This document shows positions 1-8,400 of a DNA stretch of 31,060 nt, piece after piece; positions within the stretch are counted from its first letter, which is position 1, and every line of letters starts with the position of its first letter. Source of the DNA: a virus. A model generated the notes under the pieces. The model saw only the letters and a program-made list of their open reading frames with translations, had not been told where the DNA came from and searched no databases. The DNA is taken from the IMG/VR virus record IMGVR_UViG_3300030061_002579, positions 1-31,060 of that record; one strand, written 5' to 3'. The translations under genes and the position numbers were made by a program.

Positions 1-44
1 AAGAGCTGCACGAGCTGGTACCTGCAGCTGGAGCTGAAGCGTGA
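1..44 (+). CDS. Possible 3' end of an upstream gene (partial)
   Basis: Reading from base 3, an open frame enters from outside the window and ends ELVPAAGAEA before TGA at 42-44. Only 13 residues are visible, so no function can be assigned. The stop overlaps a GTG at 41-43 that opens a hydrophobic reading frame, an arrangement typical of coupled phage genes. The composition differs from the rest of the window. This is a weak call. Confidence 0.2.
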   Translation, partial: ELHELVPAAGAEA

Positions 45-142
45 CCTTCGTTGTCGTTTGGCTGTGCCTTCTGTTTATGTTTCCCGGTTTCACATTAGCG
101 GGCACCGGGATCCTGATGCTCTCGCTCGTTGGTATACTTTGA
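41..142 (+). CDS. Possible 33-aa hydrophobic peptide
   Basis: A GTG at 41 overlaps the stop of the preceding partial frame (GTGA) and opens a 33-codon frame. The product is almost entirely hydrophobic, with a run containing FVVVWLCLLF and LMLSLVGIL, which would span a membrane once. Small holin-like or toxin-like membrane peptides look like this. A T-rich stretch of DNA also yields hydrophobic residues by chance in one frame, and no convincing ribosome binding site precedes the GTG. Function unknown; low confidence that it is translated. Confidence 0.2.
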   Translation: MTFVVVWLCLLFMFPGFTLAGTGILMLSLVGIL

Positions 143-174
143 TTACCACATGTCGTCTCGTTTATAGAGCTGCA

Positions 175-301
175 CCCCCCTGCGCAGAAGCTACTGCTGA
201 GTACAGGACTGGCGCTGGAAAATGCTGTGGTAAAGCTCGGTGTCGTTTGAAGTAATGGATAACATCTGTGTTGGATTACTATGGAGTTCCCCCCCTGCGC
301 A
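175..301. repeat. Direct repeat of a 12-bp GC-rich word
   Basis: The word CCCCCCTGCGCA occurs exactly at 175-186 and again at 290-301, 115 bp apart. Such a C-rich word is unusual in DNA this AT-rich. The second copy lies inside the loop and edge of an inverted repeat, with ATCTGTGT at 264-271 and ACACAGAT at 301-308. The role is unknown; a protein-binding or packaging site is possible but not shown. Confidence 0.45.
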
Positions 302-310
302 CACAGATTA

Positions 311-335
311 CAAACTAATAAGTTTGGTTTTTACT
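311..335 (+). terminator. AT-rich terminator-like hairpin
   Basis: CAAACT at 311-316 pairs perfectly with AGTTTG at 321-326 around the loop AATA, and is followed by GGTTTTTACTTT. The short stem and broken T run make this a weak intrinsic terminator candidate at the end of the GC-richer left edge. Confidence 0.35.
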
Positions 336-395
336 TTAGAATTATTCTAAAAGATAATTGTTGCGTTGATTGGTGGGATTTGATAAGAGAAGATT

Positions 396-443
396 GTGGT
401 TGAGATATGTACATCAGAAATTGAAGATATCGCACTCAACCAC
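396..443. promoter_or_regulatory. 9-bp inverted repeat in leader of gene 475
   Basis: GTGGTTGAG at 396-404 is the exact reverse complement of CTCAACCAC at 435-443, separated by 30 bases. It lies just upstream of the ribosome binding site (AAGGAG) of the gene at 475. It could fold in the leader RNA or bind a dimeric regulator. The 12-mer GATTTGATAAGA at 377-388, immediately upstream, recurs at 1139-1150 before the gene at 1203. Confidence 0.4.
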
Positions 444-474
444 GCAAACCGTTTAACAAACAAGGAGAAAAGTT

Positions 475-900
475 ATGGGACTAGATCAACACGCACACCT
501 ACGAGGTCAAAAGGTAGATTGGGACAAATACTATTCTGATGACCAAGAGGAACAATCAAAAGTTTTTGTGTGGAGAAAACACGCAAGACTACAACAGTTC
601 ATGGCGAAGAAATGGGACGAACAAAACCAACACCATGAGCATGACGGAATGTTATCACATTTAGGATTTAATTCTGACTGCGAAGCCCCTGTCTATATCA
701 CTCAAGAAGTTGCCAAAGAGTTAGCCGAACAAATACAAGAGGGTTATAAAGATTATGTAGCCGAAGACGGATTTTTCTGGGGGCAACAGTTCCAAGAGGA
801 AAGTGTGAAAGAGTACAAGGAACAAGATATCAAGTTCCTTAAATTTTGCGAACAAGCTATCAATGATAAAAAGGTCGTTGAATATTGGTGTAGTTGGTAA
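475..900 (+). CDS. Small phage protein, MGLD-type N terminus, function unknown
   Basis: This 141-residue protein begins MGLDQHAHL and contains FVWRKHARLQQF. A MGLD start followed by a WRK helix resembles a widespread group of small phage proteins that databases often misname phosphoglycerate kinase; I recall the pattern but cannot confirm membership. The product is acidic, rich in Gln, Glu and Lys, with no signal peptide or membrane segment. AAGGAG sits a good distance upstream of ATG 475. Its stop TAA shares a base with the ATG of the next gene, so the two are probably translated together. Function unknown. Confidence 0.8.
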   Translation: MGLDQHAHLRGQKVDWDKYYSDDQEEQSKVFVWRKHARLQQFMAKKWDEQNQHHEHDGMLSHLGFNSDCEAPVYITQEVAKELAEQIQEGYKDYVAEDGFFWGQQFQEESVKEYKEQDIKFLKFCEQAINDKKVVEYWCSW

Positions 901-1127
901 TGGCTAAAGATAAAATTAATGAGGCGACTACTGTCGCCTCGTCTCGTTCTCGTGGTGGCAAGTTTGATAAAGATAAAACTAAACAACAGCACGGCACGGC
1001 ACAGGAAGAAAAAATAATATCAATCATAAATGATAAGGACACAAATGCTTTTGGTGATTTTGCTAAATTTTTGGAAGATCAACTTAATGAATATGTTAAA
1101 AAAGAAATTAAAAAAAAGTTAAATTAA
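900..1127 (+). CDS. Small hypothetical protein, charged
   Basis: This 75-residue protein starts at the ATG overlapping the preceding stop (TAATG at 898-902). A TTG six bases earlier is possible but less likely. The N-terminal part is Ser/Arg/Lys-rich (SSRSRGGKFDKDK). The C-terminal half is predicted helical and ends in a lysine-rich tail, KKEIKKKLN. No known domain is recognisable. It is probably a small cytoplasmic protein co-translated with its upstream neighbour. The gene is followed by a promoter-like sequence, so it appears to end this small transcription unit. Confidence 0.65.
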   Translation: MAKDKINEATTVASSRSRGGKFDKDKTKQQHGTAQEEKIISIINDKDTNAFGDFAKFLEDQLNEYVKKEIKKKLN

Positions 1128-1130
1128 CTA

Positions 1131-1158
1131 TTGCATAAGATTTGATAAGATATATAAG
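1131..1158 (+). promoter_or_regulatory. Sigma70-like promoter before gene 1203
   Basis: TTGCAT at 1131-1136 and TATAAG at 1153-1158 are separated by 16 bases, giving a start point near 1165 and a leader of about 38 bases with AGAGG before ATG 1203. The spacer contains GATTTGATAAGA, also found at 377-388. Confidence 0.45.
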
Positions 1159-1202
1159 AATAGGGTATTTATAAAAATACATAACTTAACAAAGAGGTAA
1201 AA

Positions 1203-1526
1203 ATGCAAACAGTAAAAAAGCTAAAGCAAGACGAAAAAAAAGTAGTTCTTGCATATGCAACATTAAAGCTGAAAGCAAATAGACTTAACAAAGAGTTAGA
1301 TAGTATGAAAGAACACATTGTTAATCTATTTGAGAGAACAAACCAAAATCTAGTTATTGTTCAAGACGAGCATGGAAATAGTTTTGGTCTTCAAAAGATT
1401 AACCGAGTTAGAAAATCTTTTGACAAAGATAAATTTAAATTAGCACATTTAGATTTATGGAATGCACACCAAAAGCAAATTGAGTATTGTGAGTATAAAG
1501 CTATTGGCGAGGTATCAAATGCCTAA
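1203..1526 (+). CDS. Hypothetical protein, helical N-terminal half
   Basis: This 107-residue protein has a long charged helix in its first half (about residues 3-45, with heptad-like spacing around LKLKANRLNKELDSMKEHI). A basic segment follows, with GLQKINRVRKSFDKDKF near residues 60-80. Such small proteins upstream of TerL could be DNA-binding packaging factors. No small terminase subunit is otherwise obvious here, but no helix-turn-helix is clear and this is conjecture. AGAGG precedes the ATG. The gene overlaps the next by 8 bases. Confidence 0.7.
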   Translation: MQTVKKLKQDEKKVVLAYATLKLKANRLNKELDSMKEHIVNLFERTNQNLVIVQDEHGNSFGLQKINRVRKSFDKDKFKLAHLDLWNAHQKQIEYCEYKAIGEVSNA

Positions 1527-1779
1527 TAATGATTTGATTAACATAGCTAATGTATTGAGTGAGAAATTAAACTCTAATGCACCTACTTCACTTGCTGACA
1601 TGGTGGTGGACAATGGACAAAAAAAGCAACTCAACTATGAAATCATGTTCCAACTATTAATGGGCGAGTGTGAAAAGCACATACTCGAGAATGTTGGCAA
1701 CCCTGTTGTAGATGAGTTCAAAGACAATGTACTTAAAAAGTTTAGTACACTTGTTCAAGCAATACATAATAACGAATAA
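1519..1779 (+). CDS. Hypothetical protein upstream of TerL
   Basis: I place the start at ATG 1519 (86 residues) because GGCGAGGT lies just upstream and the overlap with the preceding gene is then only 8 bases. An earlier in-frame ATG at 1462 would overlap by 65. The protein is predicted mainly helical, starting MPNNDLINIANVL, with no membrane segment or known motif. It ends just before a perfect 11-bp hairpin. Its place before TerL makes a packaging role conceivable, but nothing in the residues supports it directly. Confidence 0.7.
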   Translation: MPNNDLINIANVLSEKLNSNAPTSLADMVVDNGQKKQLNYEIMFQLLMGECEKHILENVGNPVVDEFKDNVLKKFSTLVQAIHNNE

Positions 1780-1790
1780 CTAACCCATAA

Positions 1791-1818
1791 CCAATGGCGT
1801 CTTAACTGACGCCATTGG
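1791..1818. terminator. Perfect 11-bp hairpin, terminator-like but without T tail
   Basis: CCAATGGCGTC at 1791-1801 pairs exactly with GACGCCATTGG at 1808-1818 around the loop TTAACT. The symmetrical stem is stable. The following bases, TGTATCTATCGC, lack a T run on either strand, so it is not a textbook intrinsic terminator. It may be an RNA-processing or stability element, or a protein-binding palindrome between the early small genes and TerL. Confidence 0.55.
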
Positions 1819-1971
1819 TGTATCTATCGCACACCTATAGCAAGGCTCATAATCAATCTCAAAATCGTTTTTAATTTTTACGCCATCAGGGTTCGCGTTG
1901 CTGTGCTGGGTTTTTTGAGGCGAAAGGGTTTACAAAGTAGGATATACAAATATACTAGGGTCCCAAACGAG

Positions 1972-3450
1972 ATGAAAATAGAAAACTTAACTGAAGACGA
2001 ATTAAAAGATATTATTCTGAAAAAGCAGTTGGAGTGGATCAAGTTATGCCAAGATAATTTTTTAATTTTTGCAGAGTCTGTCTGGCAAGATTTTATATAT
2101 CGTAAAACAAAGGACCCAAAGAACTATGGGCACCATCAAATTATTGCTGAAGCGTTTCAAGATATTGCAGATGGAGACGCAAAGAGGCTCGTGATCAATA
2201 TGCCTCCACGTCATACTAAATCTGAATTTGCATCATATTTATTCCCCGCTTGGTATATTGGAAAGTATCCAAAGAAAAAAATTATGCAGGTATCCCACAA
2301 CGCTGAACTTGCTTCAAGGTTCGGTAGCAAAGTTAGAAATTTAATGAACACCAAGGAGTATAAAGAAATATTTGGAAATGTTACATTGAGAGAAGACAGT
2401 AAAGCAAAAGGCAGGTGGGAAACCAATCATGGTGGTGAATACTTTGCAGCGGGTGTTGGCGGATCTATCACAGGTCGAGGGGCCGATTTGCTTATTATTG
2501 ATGATCCACATACGGAACAAGATTCCTTGTCGGATACAGCTATGGAACGTGCTTACGAATGGTACAGTTCAGGACCCAGACAGCGTTTACAACCCGGTGG
2601 CCGTATTCTTGTAGTCATGACTCGTTGGGCTACTGACGATCTTACAGGAAGGTTGGTAAAAGCACAGAGTGGTACTAAAGCGGATCAATGGAAAGTAATT
2701 TCATTTCCTGCAATCATGCCTAACGATAAACCTGTATGGCCTGAGTATTGGAGTAAAGAAGATTTAGATTCTGTGAAAGCCTCAATCTCTACAAAAAACT
2801 GGAACGCACAATACATGCAGGACCCAACCTCAGAAGAGGGTGCAATTATAAAAAGGGAATGGTGGCAAGATTATAATAAGGAGCAACTTCCAAGACTGCT
2901 CCATGTGATACAATCATATGATACTGCATTTTCTAAAAAAGAAACTGCCGACTATTCTGCTATTACTACTTGGGGTGTCTTTGAACCTGTAGAAGGTTAT
3001 GAGAAAGCAATTATATTATTAGATGCTATGAAGGGTAGGTATGATTTTCCAGATTTAAAAAATGTTGCACTAGAGCAGTATCATTACTGGGAACCAGAAA
3101 CTGTAATCATTGAAGCTAAAGCTTCAGGACAACCACTTATTCATGAACTTAGACGTGCAGGAATCCCTGTAATTGATTATGTTCCAGCTAGAGGACGAGA
3201 CAAGCATACTAGAATAAACAGTTGTGCTCCTGTATTTGAGTCTGGTATGGTGTGGGCACCTTTGGACGAACACTGGGCACAGGAGGTTATTGAGGAATGT
3301 GCAGCGTTTCCTAATGGTCAGTATGATGACTATGTTGATTCTATGACCCAAGCTGTGTTAAGATATCGACAAGGTGGATTTGTTTCAACATATTCTGATG
3401 ATTGGGATGATGAGCCAATGAAATTAGAAAAAGAGTATAAATATTATTAG
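1972..3450 (+). CDS. terL: Terminase large subunit (TerL)
   Basis: TerL is the motor that drives DNA into the prohead through the portal and cuts the concatemer. I start at ATG 1972 (492 residues, MKIENLTEDEL); a GTG at 1903 would add 23 residues of unconvincing sequence. An N-terminal ATPase domain shows a Walker A-type PPRHTKSE near residues 78-85, Walker B LLIIDDPH near 173-180, and VMTRW as the likely coupling motif. The C-terminal RNase H-like nuclease shows acidic positions in SYDTAF (about D317), VIIEAKASG (about E381) and DDYVDSMTQA (about 452-460). Length and motif order fit the family well. No small subunit is recognised beside it. Confidence 0.95.
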   Translation: MKIENLTEDELKDIILKKQLEWIKLCQDNFLIFAESVWQDFIYRKTKDPKNYGHHQIIAEAFQDIADGDAKRLVINMPPRHTKSEFASYLFPAWYIGKYPKKKIMQVSHNAELASRFGSKVRNLMNTKEYKEIFGNVTLREDSKAKGRWETNHGGEYFAAGVGGSITGRGADLLIIDDPHTEQDSLSDTAMERAYEWYSSGPRQRLQPGGRILVVMTRWATDDLTGRLVKAQSGTKADQWKVISFPAIMPNDKPVWPEYWSKEDLDSVKASISTKNWNAQYMQDPTSEEGAIIKREWWQDYNKEQLPRLLHVIQSYDTAFSKKETADYSAITTWGVFEPVEGYEKAIILLDAMKGRYDFPDLKNVALEQYHYWEPETVIIEAKASGQPLIHELRRAGIPVIDYVPARGRDKHTRINSCAPVFESGMVWAPLDEHWAQEVIEECAAFPNGQYDDYVDSMTQAVLRYRQGGFVSTYSDDWDDEPMKLEKEYKYY

Positions 3451-3458
3451 GAGTTAAC

Positions 3459-4160
3459 ATGACTATAAAAGCTGGAAGCATGTATGATAAAAAAATAAAA
3501 AAACAAAGAGAGATGAGGAAAAAAAATATGCTTACCGGTGGCCAAGCAAAAATTGCAGCCAAAGCTCCACCACCAAATGTTATTGATGAAAAAGATTTCG
3601 CTGTTCTAAGAGCAGAAAAGAAAAAAGTAAAACCAGTCAAAGCAAATCTTGGTTTAATGTTTATGAAAAAAGCAAAAGACAAAGGTGCTAAAGGTTTAGA
3701 ATTTTTATCCCCACTTGCAATGCTTAAAAGAGTTTCTGGTAGAAAAATGGGTGGTGTAGCAAAATACAAAAGAGGAAGTGGTCTAGATCTTCCTGTAATT
3801 AGTTCAGTCAAACCTGGATCAAAAATTGGTAAGGGTAAAAAAACTACACTTGAACAAGTTAGAAAAGAAAAAGGTTTTAAACCTGGAGAAACTCCATCTC
3901 AGTTTAACAAAAGAAAAATGGCTTTAGAAGCAGGTAAGAAAGCATTAAGAGCATCTACTGTTGGTAAAATAGCTTTAGGTGTTGGTACTTTAGGAGTAGC
4001 TGCACAACAATACTTAAAATCTAAAATGAAAAAGAAAGACGAGCCTAAGAAAAAAATGGGTGGTGGCATGATGCAAAAGCCTATGGGTTATAAATCAGGC
4101 ACCATGATCAAAGCAAGAGGTTGCAAACTAGGTAGAACGAAACCTACTAAAATTACATAG
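3459..4160 (+). CDS. Lysine-rich basic protein, probable virion or packaging-associated
   Basis: This 233-residue protein is strongly basic, with lysine-rich blocks throughout and Gly/Met-rich C-terminal segments (KKKMGGGMMQKP). It ends in CKLGRTKPTKIT. The motif MGGVAKYKRG near residue 92 closely matches LGGVASFKRG in the protein at 15843, linking the two as parts of one small-basic-protein family in this phage. AGGAG precedes the ATG, 9 bases after TerL. High charge and position among packaging genes suggest DNA binding or an internal virion role. That is inference; I do not recognise a catalytic domain. Confidence 0.8.
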   Translation: MTIKAGSMYDKKIKKQREMRKKNMLTGGQAKIAAKAPPPNVIDEKDFAVLRAEKKKVKPVKANLGLMFMKKAKDKGAKGLEFLSPLAMLKRVSGRKMGGVAKYKRGSGLDLPVISSVKPGSKIGKGKKTTLEQVRKEKGFKPGETPSQFNKRKMALEAGKKALRASTVGKIALGVGTLGVAAQQYLKSKMKKKDEPKKKMGGGMMQKPMGYKSGTMIKARGCKLGRTKPTKIT

Positions 4161-4168
4161 GAGGGACA

Positions 4169-6079
4169 ATGTCCCTGAAGGCAATACTTAGAGCGGGGAA
4201 GGAATTACTCAAGGCTAAGAAGCCTTCAGCAACACCGGCCACCGGACAACAACAAAGACAAATAACTTACGAACCTAAGCCTTCACAATCACAGGCTAAA
4301 GAATTAGTTACACAAGAATTAAAAAACCCACCTGTTGTTCTTAAAAAAACAAAACCCCTACAGATGGGTGATGACATGGCACCTGCTTTTGGTTCATCAA
4401 CATATGACTGGGCTATGAGAATGGGTAGATCAAAGTACACTGCAGATGAGTGGCTAGATCATTTAACATCAACTAGAAAAGTAAACTTTAAAATTTTTGG
4501 TAAGCCTGCACAGAAAACTGTCCGTGAACAAAAAAGATTTAAATACGATTCAGGCCCCTTTGCCGGTAAAGAGGTTAGTGTATCCAAAGAAGAATTATTT
4601 GATTCCAATTTAGCAGTATTCAATGAAGCAGGAGACCTAACAGGTGGCCTGTTATATGCAGCAAAAAAATTTGGTTTGAAGTTAGATGCTAATGAAATTG
4701 GAGCAATGTTAAAATTAAATCCTATTAATAGATTAAAACCAATAGAACTTGGTGTTAACAAAGGTGCACAAGAAGCATTTGATGTAGCAGCAAAGAATGC
4801 AAGAAATACGGTAAGGGATTTACAAGTTAAATACAAAGACAACGATACCATAAAATATGAATTAGATAATTTACAATATTATTTAAAAGCTGATGAAGGT
4901 GTTCCAAGTAGATCAGCACTAAGAGATTTGAATGATACATTAAAAAATCTAACAAACTCTGGATTAGTATCTGTAGATGAAAAAAAAGCATTAAACAAAG
5001 TCATCGGTGAAATAAATAATAAAGTTGGACCAATGCAGGCTACCAAAACTAGATACGGAAATGAAACTAATTACACACTACAAGGTGGTAAAGATTACAG
5101 AGAAACTATATTTACTTTACCAGAAGATATTCCAACTAATGCATCGCTTCGAAATAAAGGTGGACACTTTGGTGATGAGATTGGTGATACAAATAATATT
5201 TATCATATCAGATACGATACAAGGTTCACACCTGATGGTAAAAAAGTATTTATGATTAATGAAATACAATCTGATGTAAACCAGAGTATTGCAAAAAGTA
5301 TGACTAAAGCCCAACAACTAGCAGGCGAGAAAAGATTGAATCCTTTTAATGCTGATTTAGAATTAAATTTACTTGTCAGCCAACGTGGTAAGATGCTTAA
5401 AGATATGGATGATGCACTTGTTAACAACGAGTTTGGTAGAGTGAATGCAATCGGTGCATCAATGAAAGATATAAATACAAAATTAAGAAGATTAACTACT
5501 AGACGAAATACTTACAGTGATGATAAAAAAGATTACTTTCCAATGGTCGAATCAGATTCATATGGAGATCATGCAATTAAATATTTGATGCAGAAAGCAG
5601 CACGTGAGAATGTTGATTACGTAGCCGTTGCCCCGTTTGACAAAGTAAGTTTCAGACAAGGTTACAAAGCGGGTAACGAAAGATTTTACGGTTATGCTAA
5701 TGGTAAAGGTATTGGTAAAAAGGGTAAAGCGGTAATTCCAGATGTAATGTCTAAGAATGCAAGGTTCTATGGATCAAAAGCAGGGCCTACAAAAATATCT
5801 TTATCAGATCCAACAAAACCATATAAGTCTGTAAGTAGCGATACTTTTAAATATCCAAAAGATCATCCATTAAAAGGAAAAGAAATCAAAAGCACATACC
5901 ACAGTAGTTCTGGTATGAATCCTGAAAAGGGAACTAAGAATATTCCAGAAGGAGATCCACGCTTGTATTTTGATGCATATGCTATTAAAGTGGTTCCACT
6001 AATGAGAAATACACAAAAAACTTACAAGTCTAAAGGTGGACTTGTAGTGGATATGTTTAAACCAATAAGGTACAATTAA
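4169..6079 (+). CDS. Large protein with EIQSD motif, polyvalent-protein-like, between TerL and portal
   Basis: This 636-residue protein follows a strong GGAGG site. Residues about 330-380 contain YHIRYDTRFTPDGKKVF then INEIQSD, and near 470-500 there is DHAIKYLMQKAAREN then DYVAVAP. A beta-rich IRFxxR...DGKKVLFxEEIQSD block followed by a helical RYAAENGYD block is what I recall from domains of large polyvalent phage and conjugative proteins, which are thought to enter the host with DNA. The N terminus is Lys/Gln/Pro-rich; the middle is helical (about 170-280). Position beside the portal fits an internal or ejected virion protein. Enzymatic function unknown. Confidence 0.7.
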   Translation: MSLKAILRAGKELLKAKKPSATPATGQQQRQITYEPKPSQSQAKELVTQELKNPPVVLKKTKPLQMGDDMAPAFGSSTYDWAMRMGRSKYTADEWLDHLTSTRKVNFKIFGKPAQKTVREQKRFKYDSGPFAGKEVSVSKEELFDSNLAVFNEAGDLTGGLLYAAKKFGLKLDANEIGAMLKLNPINRLKPIELGVNKGAQEAFDVAAKNARNTVRDLQVKYKDNDTIKYELDNLQYYLKADEGVPSRSALRDLNDTLKNLTNSGLVSVDEKKALNKVIGEINNKVGPMQATKTRYGNETNYTLQGGKDYRETIFTLPEDIPTNASLRNKGGHFGDEIGDTNNIYHIRYDTRFTPDGKKVFMINEIQSDVNQSIAKSMTKAQQLAGEKRLNPFNADLELNLLVSQRGKMLKDMDDALVNNEFGRVNAIGASMKDINTKLRRLTTRRNTYSDDKKDYFPMVESDSYGDHAIKYLMQKAARENVDYVAVAPFDKVSFRQGYKAGNERFYGYANGKGIGKKGKAVIPDVMSKNARFYGSKAGPTKISLSDPTKPYKSVSSDTFKYPKDHPLKGKEIKSTYHSSSGMNPEKGTKNIPEGDPRLYFDAYAIKVVPLMRNTQKTYKSKGGLVVDMFKPIRYN

Positions 6080-6081
6080 TC

Positions 6082-8400
6082 ATGGCAGTAGAAAAAGTAA
6101 CAGAGGAATTAGCAGAAGAAGTAGTTGAGCAACCAGAAGGTCTACCTGTAGAGGTAGAAGTTGAAGGTGAAGAAGAGGTAATTGAAGAAAAACCTCAAGA
6201 CGATTTTAATGCAAACTTAGCAGAAAGCATGGACGAGCGAGAGCTTAAGGACATGGCCATGGAGCTTATTGAAGAATACAAAAAAGATAAGACATCCCGA
6301 AAAGAATGGGAAGATGCTTACATCAAAGGTTTAGATTTATTAGGAACTAAGTACCAGGAGGTAACAAAACCATTTAAAGGAGCTTCCGGTGTCACGCATC
6401 CGTTGTTAGCTGAGTCTGTAACACAATTTCAAGCACAAGCCTATAAAGAACTTGTACCATCTGATGGGCCAGTTCGAACACAGGTCGTAGGTTTACAAAC
6501 ACCGGCTACCGAACAACAAGCGGATAGAGTTAAAGATTATATGAATTACCTTCTTATGGAGGAGATGGAAGATTACACAACTGACATGGATCAGATGTTA
6601 TTTTACCTACCGCTATCTGGATCTACATTTAAGAAAATTTATTATGATGCAATGTTAGATAGACCTGTATCTAAATTTATTCCAGCAGAAGATTTAGTAG
6701 TTCCTTACTATGCATCCGATTTGAAAGATTGTGAGAGAATAACTCACGTTATTAAAATGACACAGAACGATGTCACTAAAAAAATGGCTGCAGGATTTTA
6801 TAGAGATATAGAATTAATTGATAGTAGCTCAGAACCAGATTCAGTACAGAAAAAATTAAATGAACTAGAAGGTGTAAAAGGTACTGGTTCAGATTATTTG
6901 AATACAATTCTTGAAATGCACGTAGATTTAAATTTAGATGACTACGAGGATTTTGATGACAAAGCTAAAAAAATTAAAATTCCATACATTGTAACTATTG
7001 ATGAAGGTAGTGGAGAGATTTTATCTATTTATAGAAACTACAAACCAGGTGATATGAGTTACGCAAGAACTGAATACTTTGTACACTACAAATTTTTACC
7101 AGGATTAGGTTTTTATGGTTTTGGTTTAACACACATGATCGGTGGTTTATCACAAGCTGCAACTCAATCGTTAAGACAATTGATTGATGCAGGTACTTTA
7201 AAAAATTTACCAGCAGGATTTAAATCACGTGGCATTAGAGTAAGAGATGATGATCAACCAATTCAACCAGGAGAGTTCAGAGATGTAGATGCACCTGGTG
7301 GAAATATACGAGATCAGTTTTTTAACTTACCATTTACAGAGCCATCACCTACTTTATACAACTTAATGGGCTTTGTAGTACAAGCAGGACAGAAATTTGC
7401 AGCAATTACAGATTCAAATATTGGTAATGATGCTCAAAACAGAGCAGTTGGAACTACAATGGCGCTGATGGAAAGAGGATCACGTGTAATGAGTGGTGTT
7501 CACAAGCGTTGTTACTACGCAATGAGACTAGAATTTAAAATTTTAGCAAGAATTTGTGGTGAATATTTACCACCAGAGTATCCTTATGATGTTTACGGTG
7601 GCCCAAGACAGATAAAACAGGCAGATTTTGATAGCAGAGTTGATATTTTACCTGTTGCAGACCCAAATATTATGTCTATGTCGCAAAGAGTGACGTTAGC
7701 ACAGGCACAATTGCAAATTGCACAGTCAAATCCACAGATGCATAACTTACATGAAGCTTATAGACGTGTTTATGAAGCACTTGGAACAAAAACTATAGAT
7801 CAAATTCTAAAACCACCACCAAAACAACCTGAACCTTTAGACCCTGCAAAAGAAAACGCACGTGCGCTACAGATGAAGTTGTTAACAGCGTTTGAATTTC
7901 AAGATCACGATGCACATATTGCTGCTCACATGGCATTTATGGCATCAAGAATGGTGCAAATTAATCCTCAGGTGTATGCATTACTTCAATCACACATTTC
8001 TGATCACGTTTCATTCAAAGCTAAGGCACAAGTTAAGGAAATGATGATGCAAAACCCTCAAATGGTACAACTTGCTCAACAAGATCCTCAACAATTTGAA
8101 ATTATGTTCGAAGCAGAAGTTGCAAAAGTTGCTGCACAGATAACACAAGAGTTAGTGAAGACTGAAAATGCTTCACAGAACAAAGAAGACCCATTAATTA
8201 AAATAAAACAACAAGAAATTGATTTAAGAGCTATGGATCTACAAAGAAAAGCAGATGAAACTAGATTTAGAGCAGAACAAGAGAATCAAAGAGCTGCTCA
8301 AAGACTTGAATTTGATTACGATAGACTTGCAACACAAGACGCACAGTCAGATGAACGTTTAGAAATAGCGAGAGAGAAACTTGAAGCAACGAAAAAATAA
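6082..8400 (+). CDS. Portal protein
   Basis: The portal forms the dodecameric ring at one capsid vertex through which DNA is packaged and ejected. The 772-residue length, the position directly after TerL and its neighbour, and the following head genes all fit a P22-type large portal. The N terminus is acidic (Glu/Val-rich to about residue 45). The core contains KPFKGASGVTHPLL near 93-106 and FYLPLSGSTFKKIYYD near 170-185, typical of this family. The last 100 residues are a Gln/Glu/Arg-rich helix or coiled coil, a barrel-like tail. There is little Shine-Dalgarno sequence before ATG 6082, so translation is probably coupled to the gene ending at 6079. Confidence 0.9.
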   Translation: MAVEKVTEELAEEVVEQPEGLPVEVEVEGEEEVIEEKPQDDFNANLAESMDERELKDMAMELIEEYKKDKTSRKEWEDAYIKGLDLLGTKYQEVTKPFKGASGVTHPLLAESVTQFQAQAYKELVPSDGPVRTQVVGLQTPATEQQADRVKDYMNYLLMEEMEDYTTDMDQMLFYLPLSGSTFKKIYYDAMLDRPVSKFIPAEDLVVPYYASDLKDCERITHVIKMTQNDVTKKMAAGFYRDIELIDSSSEPDSVQKKLNELEGVKGTGSDYLNTILEMHVDLNLDDYEDFDDKAKKIKIPYIVTIDEGSGEILSIYRNYKPGDMSYARTEYFVHYKFLPGLGFYGFGLTHMIGGLSQAATQSLRQLIDAGTLKNLPAGFKSRGIRVRDDDQPIQPGEFRDVDAPGGNIRDQFFNLPFTEPSPTLYNLMGFVVQAGQKFAAITDSNIGNDAQNRAVGTTMALMERGSRVMSGVHKRCYYAMRLEFKILARICGEYLPPEYPYDVYGGPRQIKQADFDSRVDILPVADPNIMSMSQRVTLAQAQLQIAQSNPQMHNLHEAYRRVYEALGTKTIDQILKPPPKQPEPLDPAKENARALQMKLLTAFEFQDHDAHIAAHMAFMASRMVQINPQVYALLQSHISDHVSFKAKAQVKEMMMQNPQMVQLAQQDPQQFEIMFEAEVAKVAAQITQELVKTENASQNKEDPLIKIKQQEIDLRAMDLQRKADETRFRAEQENQRAAQRLEFDYDRLATQDAQSDERLEIAREKLEATKK

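Larger units (their letters stand above)
1..300. other. GC-richer left edge of uncertain content
   Basis: This stretch is visibly richer in G+C than the AT-rich rest of the window. It carries no gene I can recognise. One frame is open from base 1 to a stop at 253-255 and would encode a Cys/Arg-rich peptide of unnatural look. Two other frames give a short C-terminal end and a 33-residue hydrophobic peptide, listed separately. The change in composition could mark acquired DNA, a functional site near the packaging genes, or an assembly junction. I cannot tell these apart from the sequence. Confidence 0.4.

Noticed and set aside
58-255. 65-codon frame from TTG 58 in the GC-richer left edge
   Set aside because: No ribosome site, odd Cys/Arg-rich composition and no recognisable motif. 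Other frames in the same DNA look equally or more protein-like.
3341-3811. 156-codon minus-strand frame across the end of TerL and the basic protein
   Set aside because: It lies wholly opposite two well supported genes. Lysine-rich sense codons leave few stops in this antisense frame, and the product is an unconvincing Phe/Leu-rich string.
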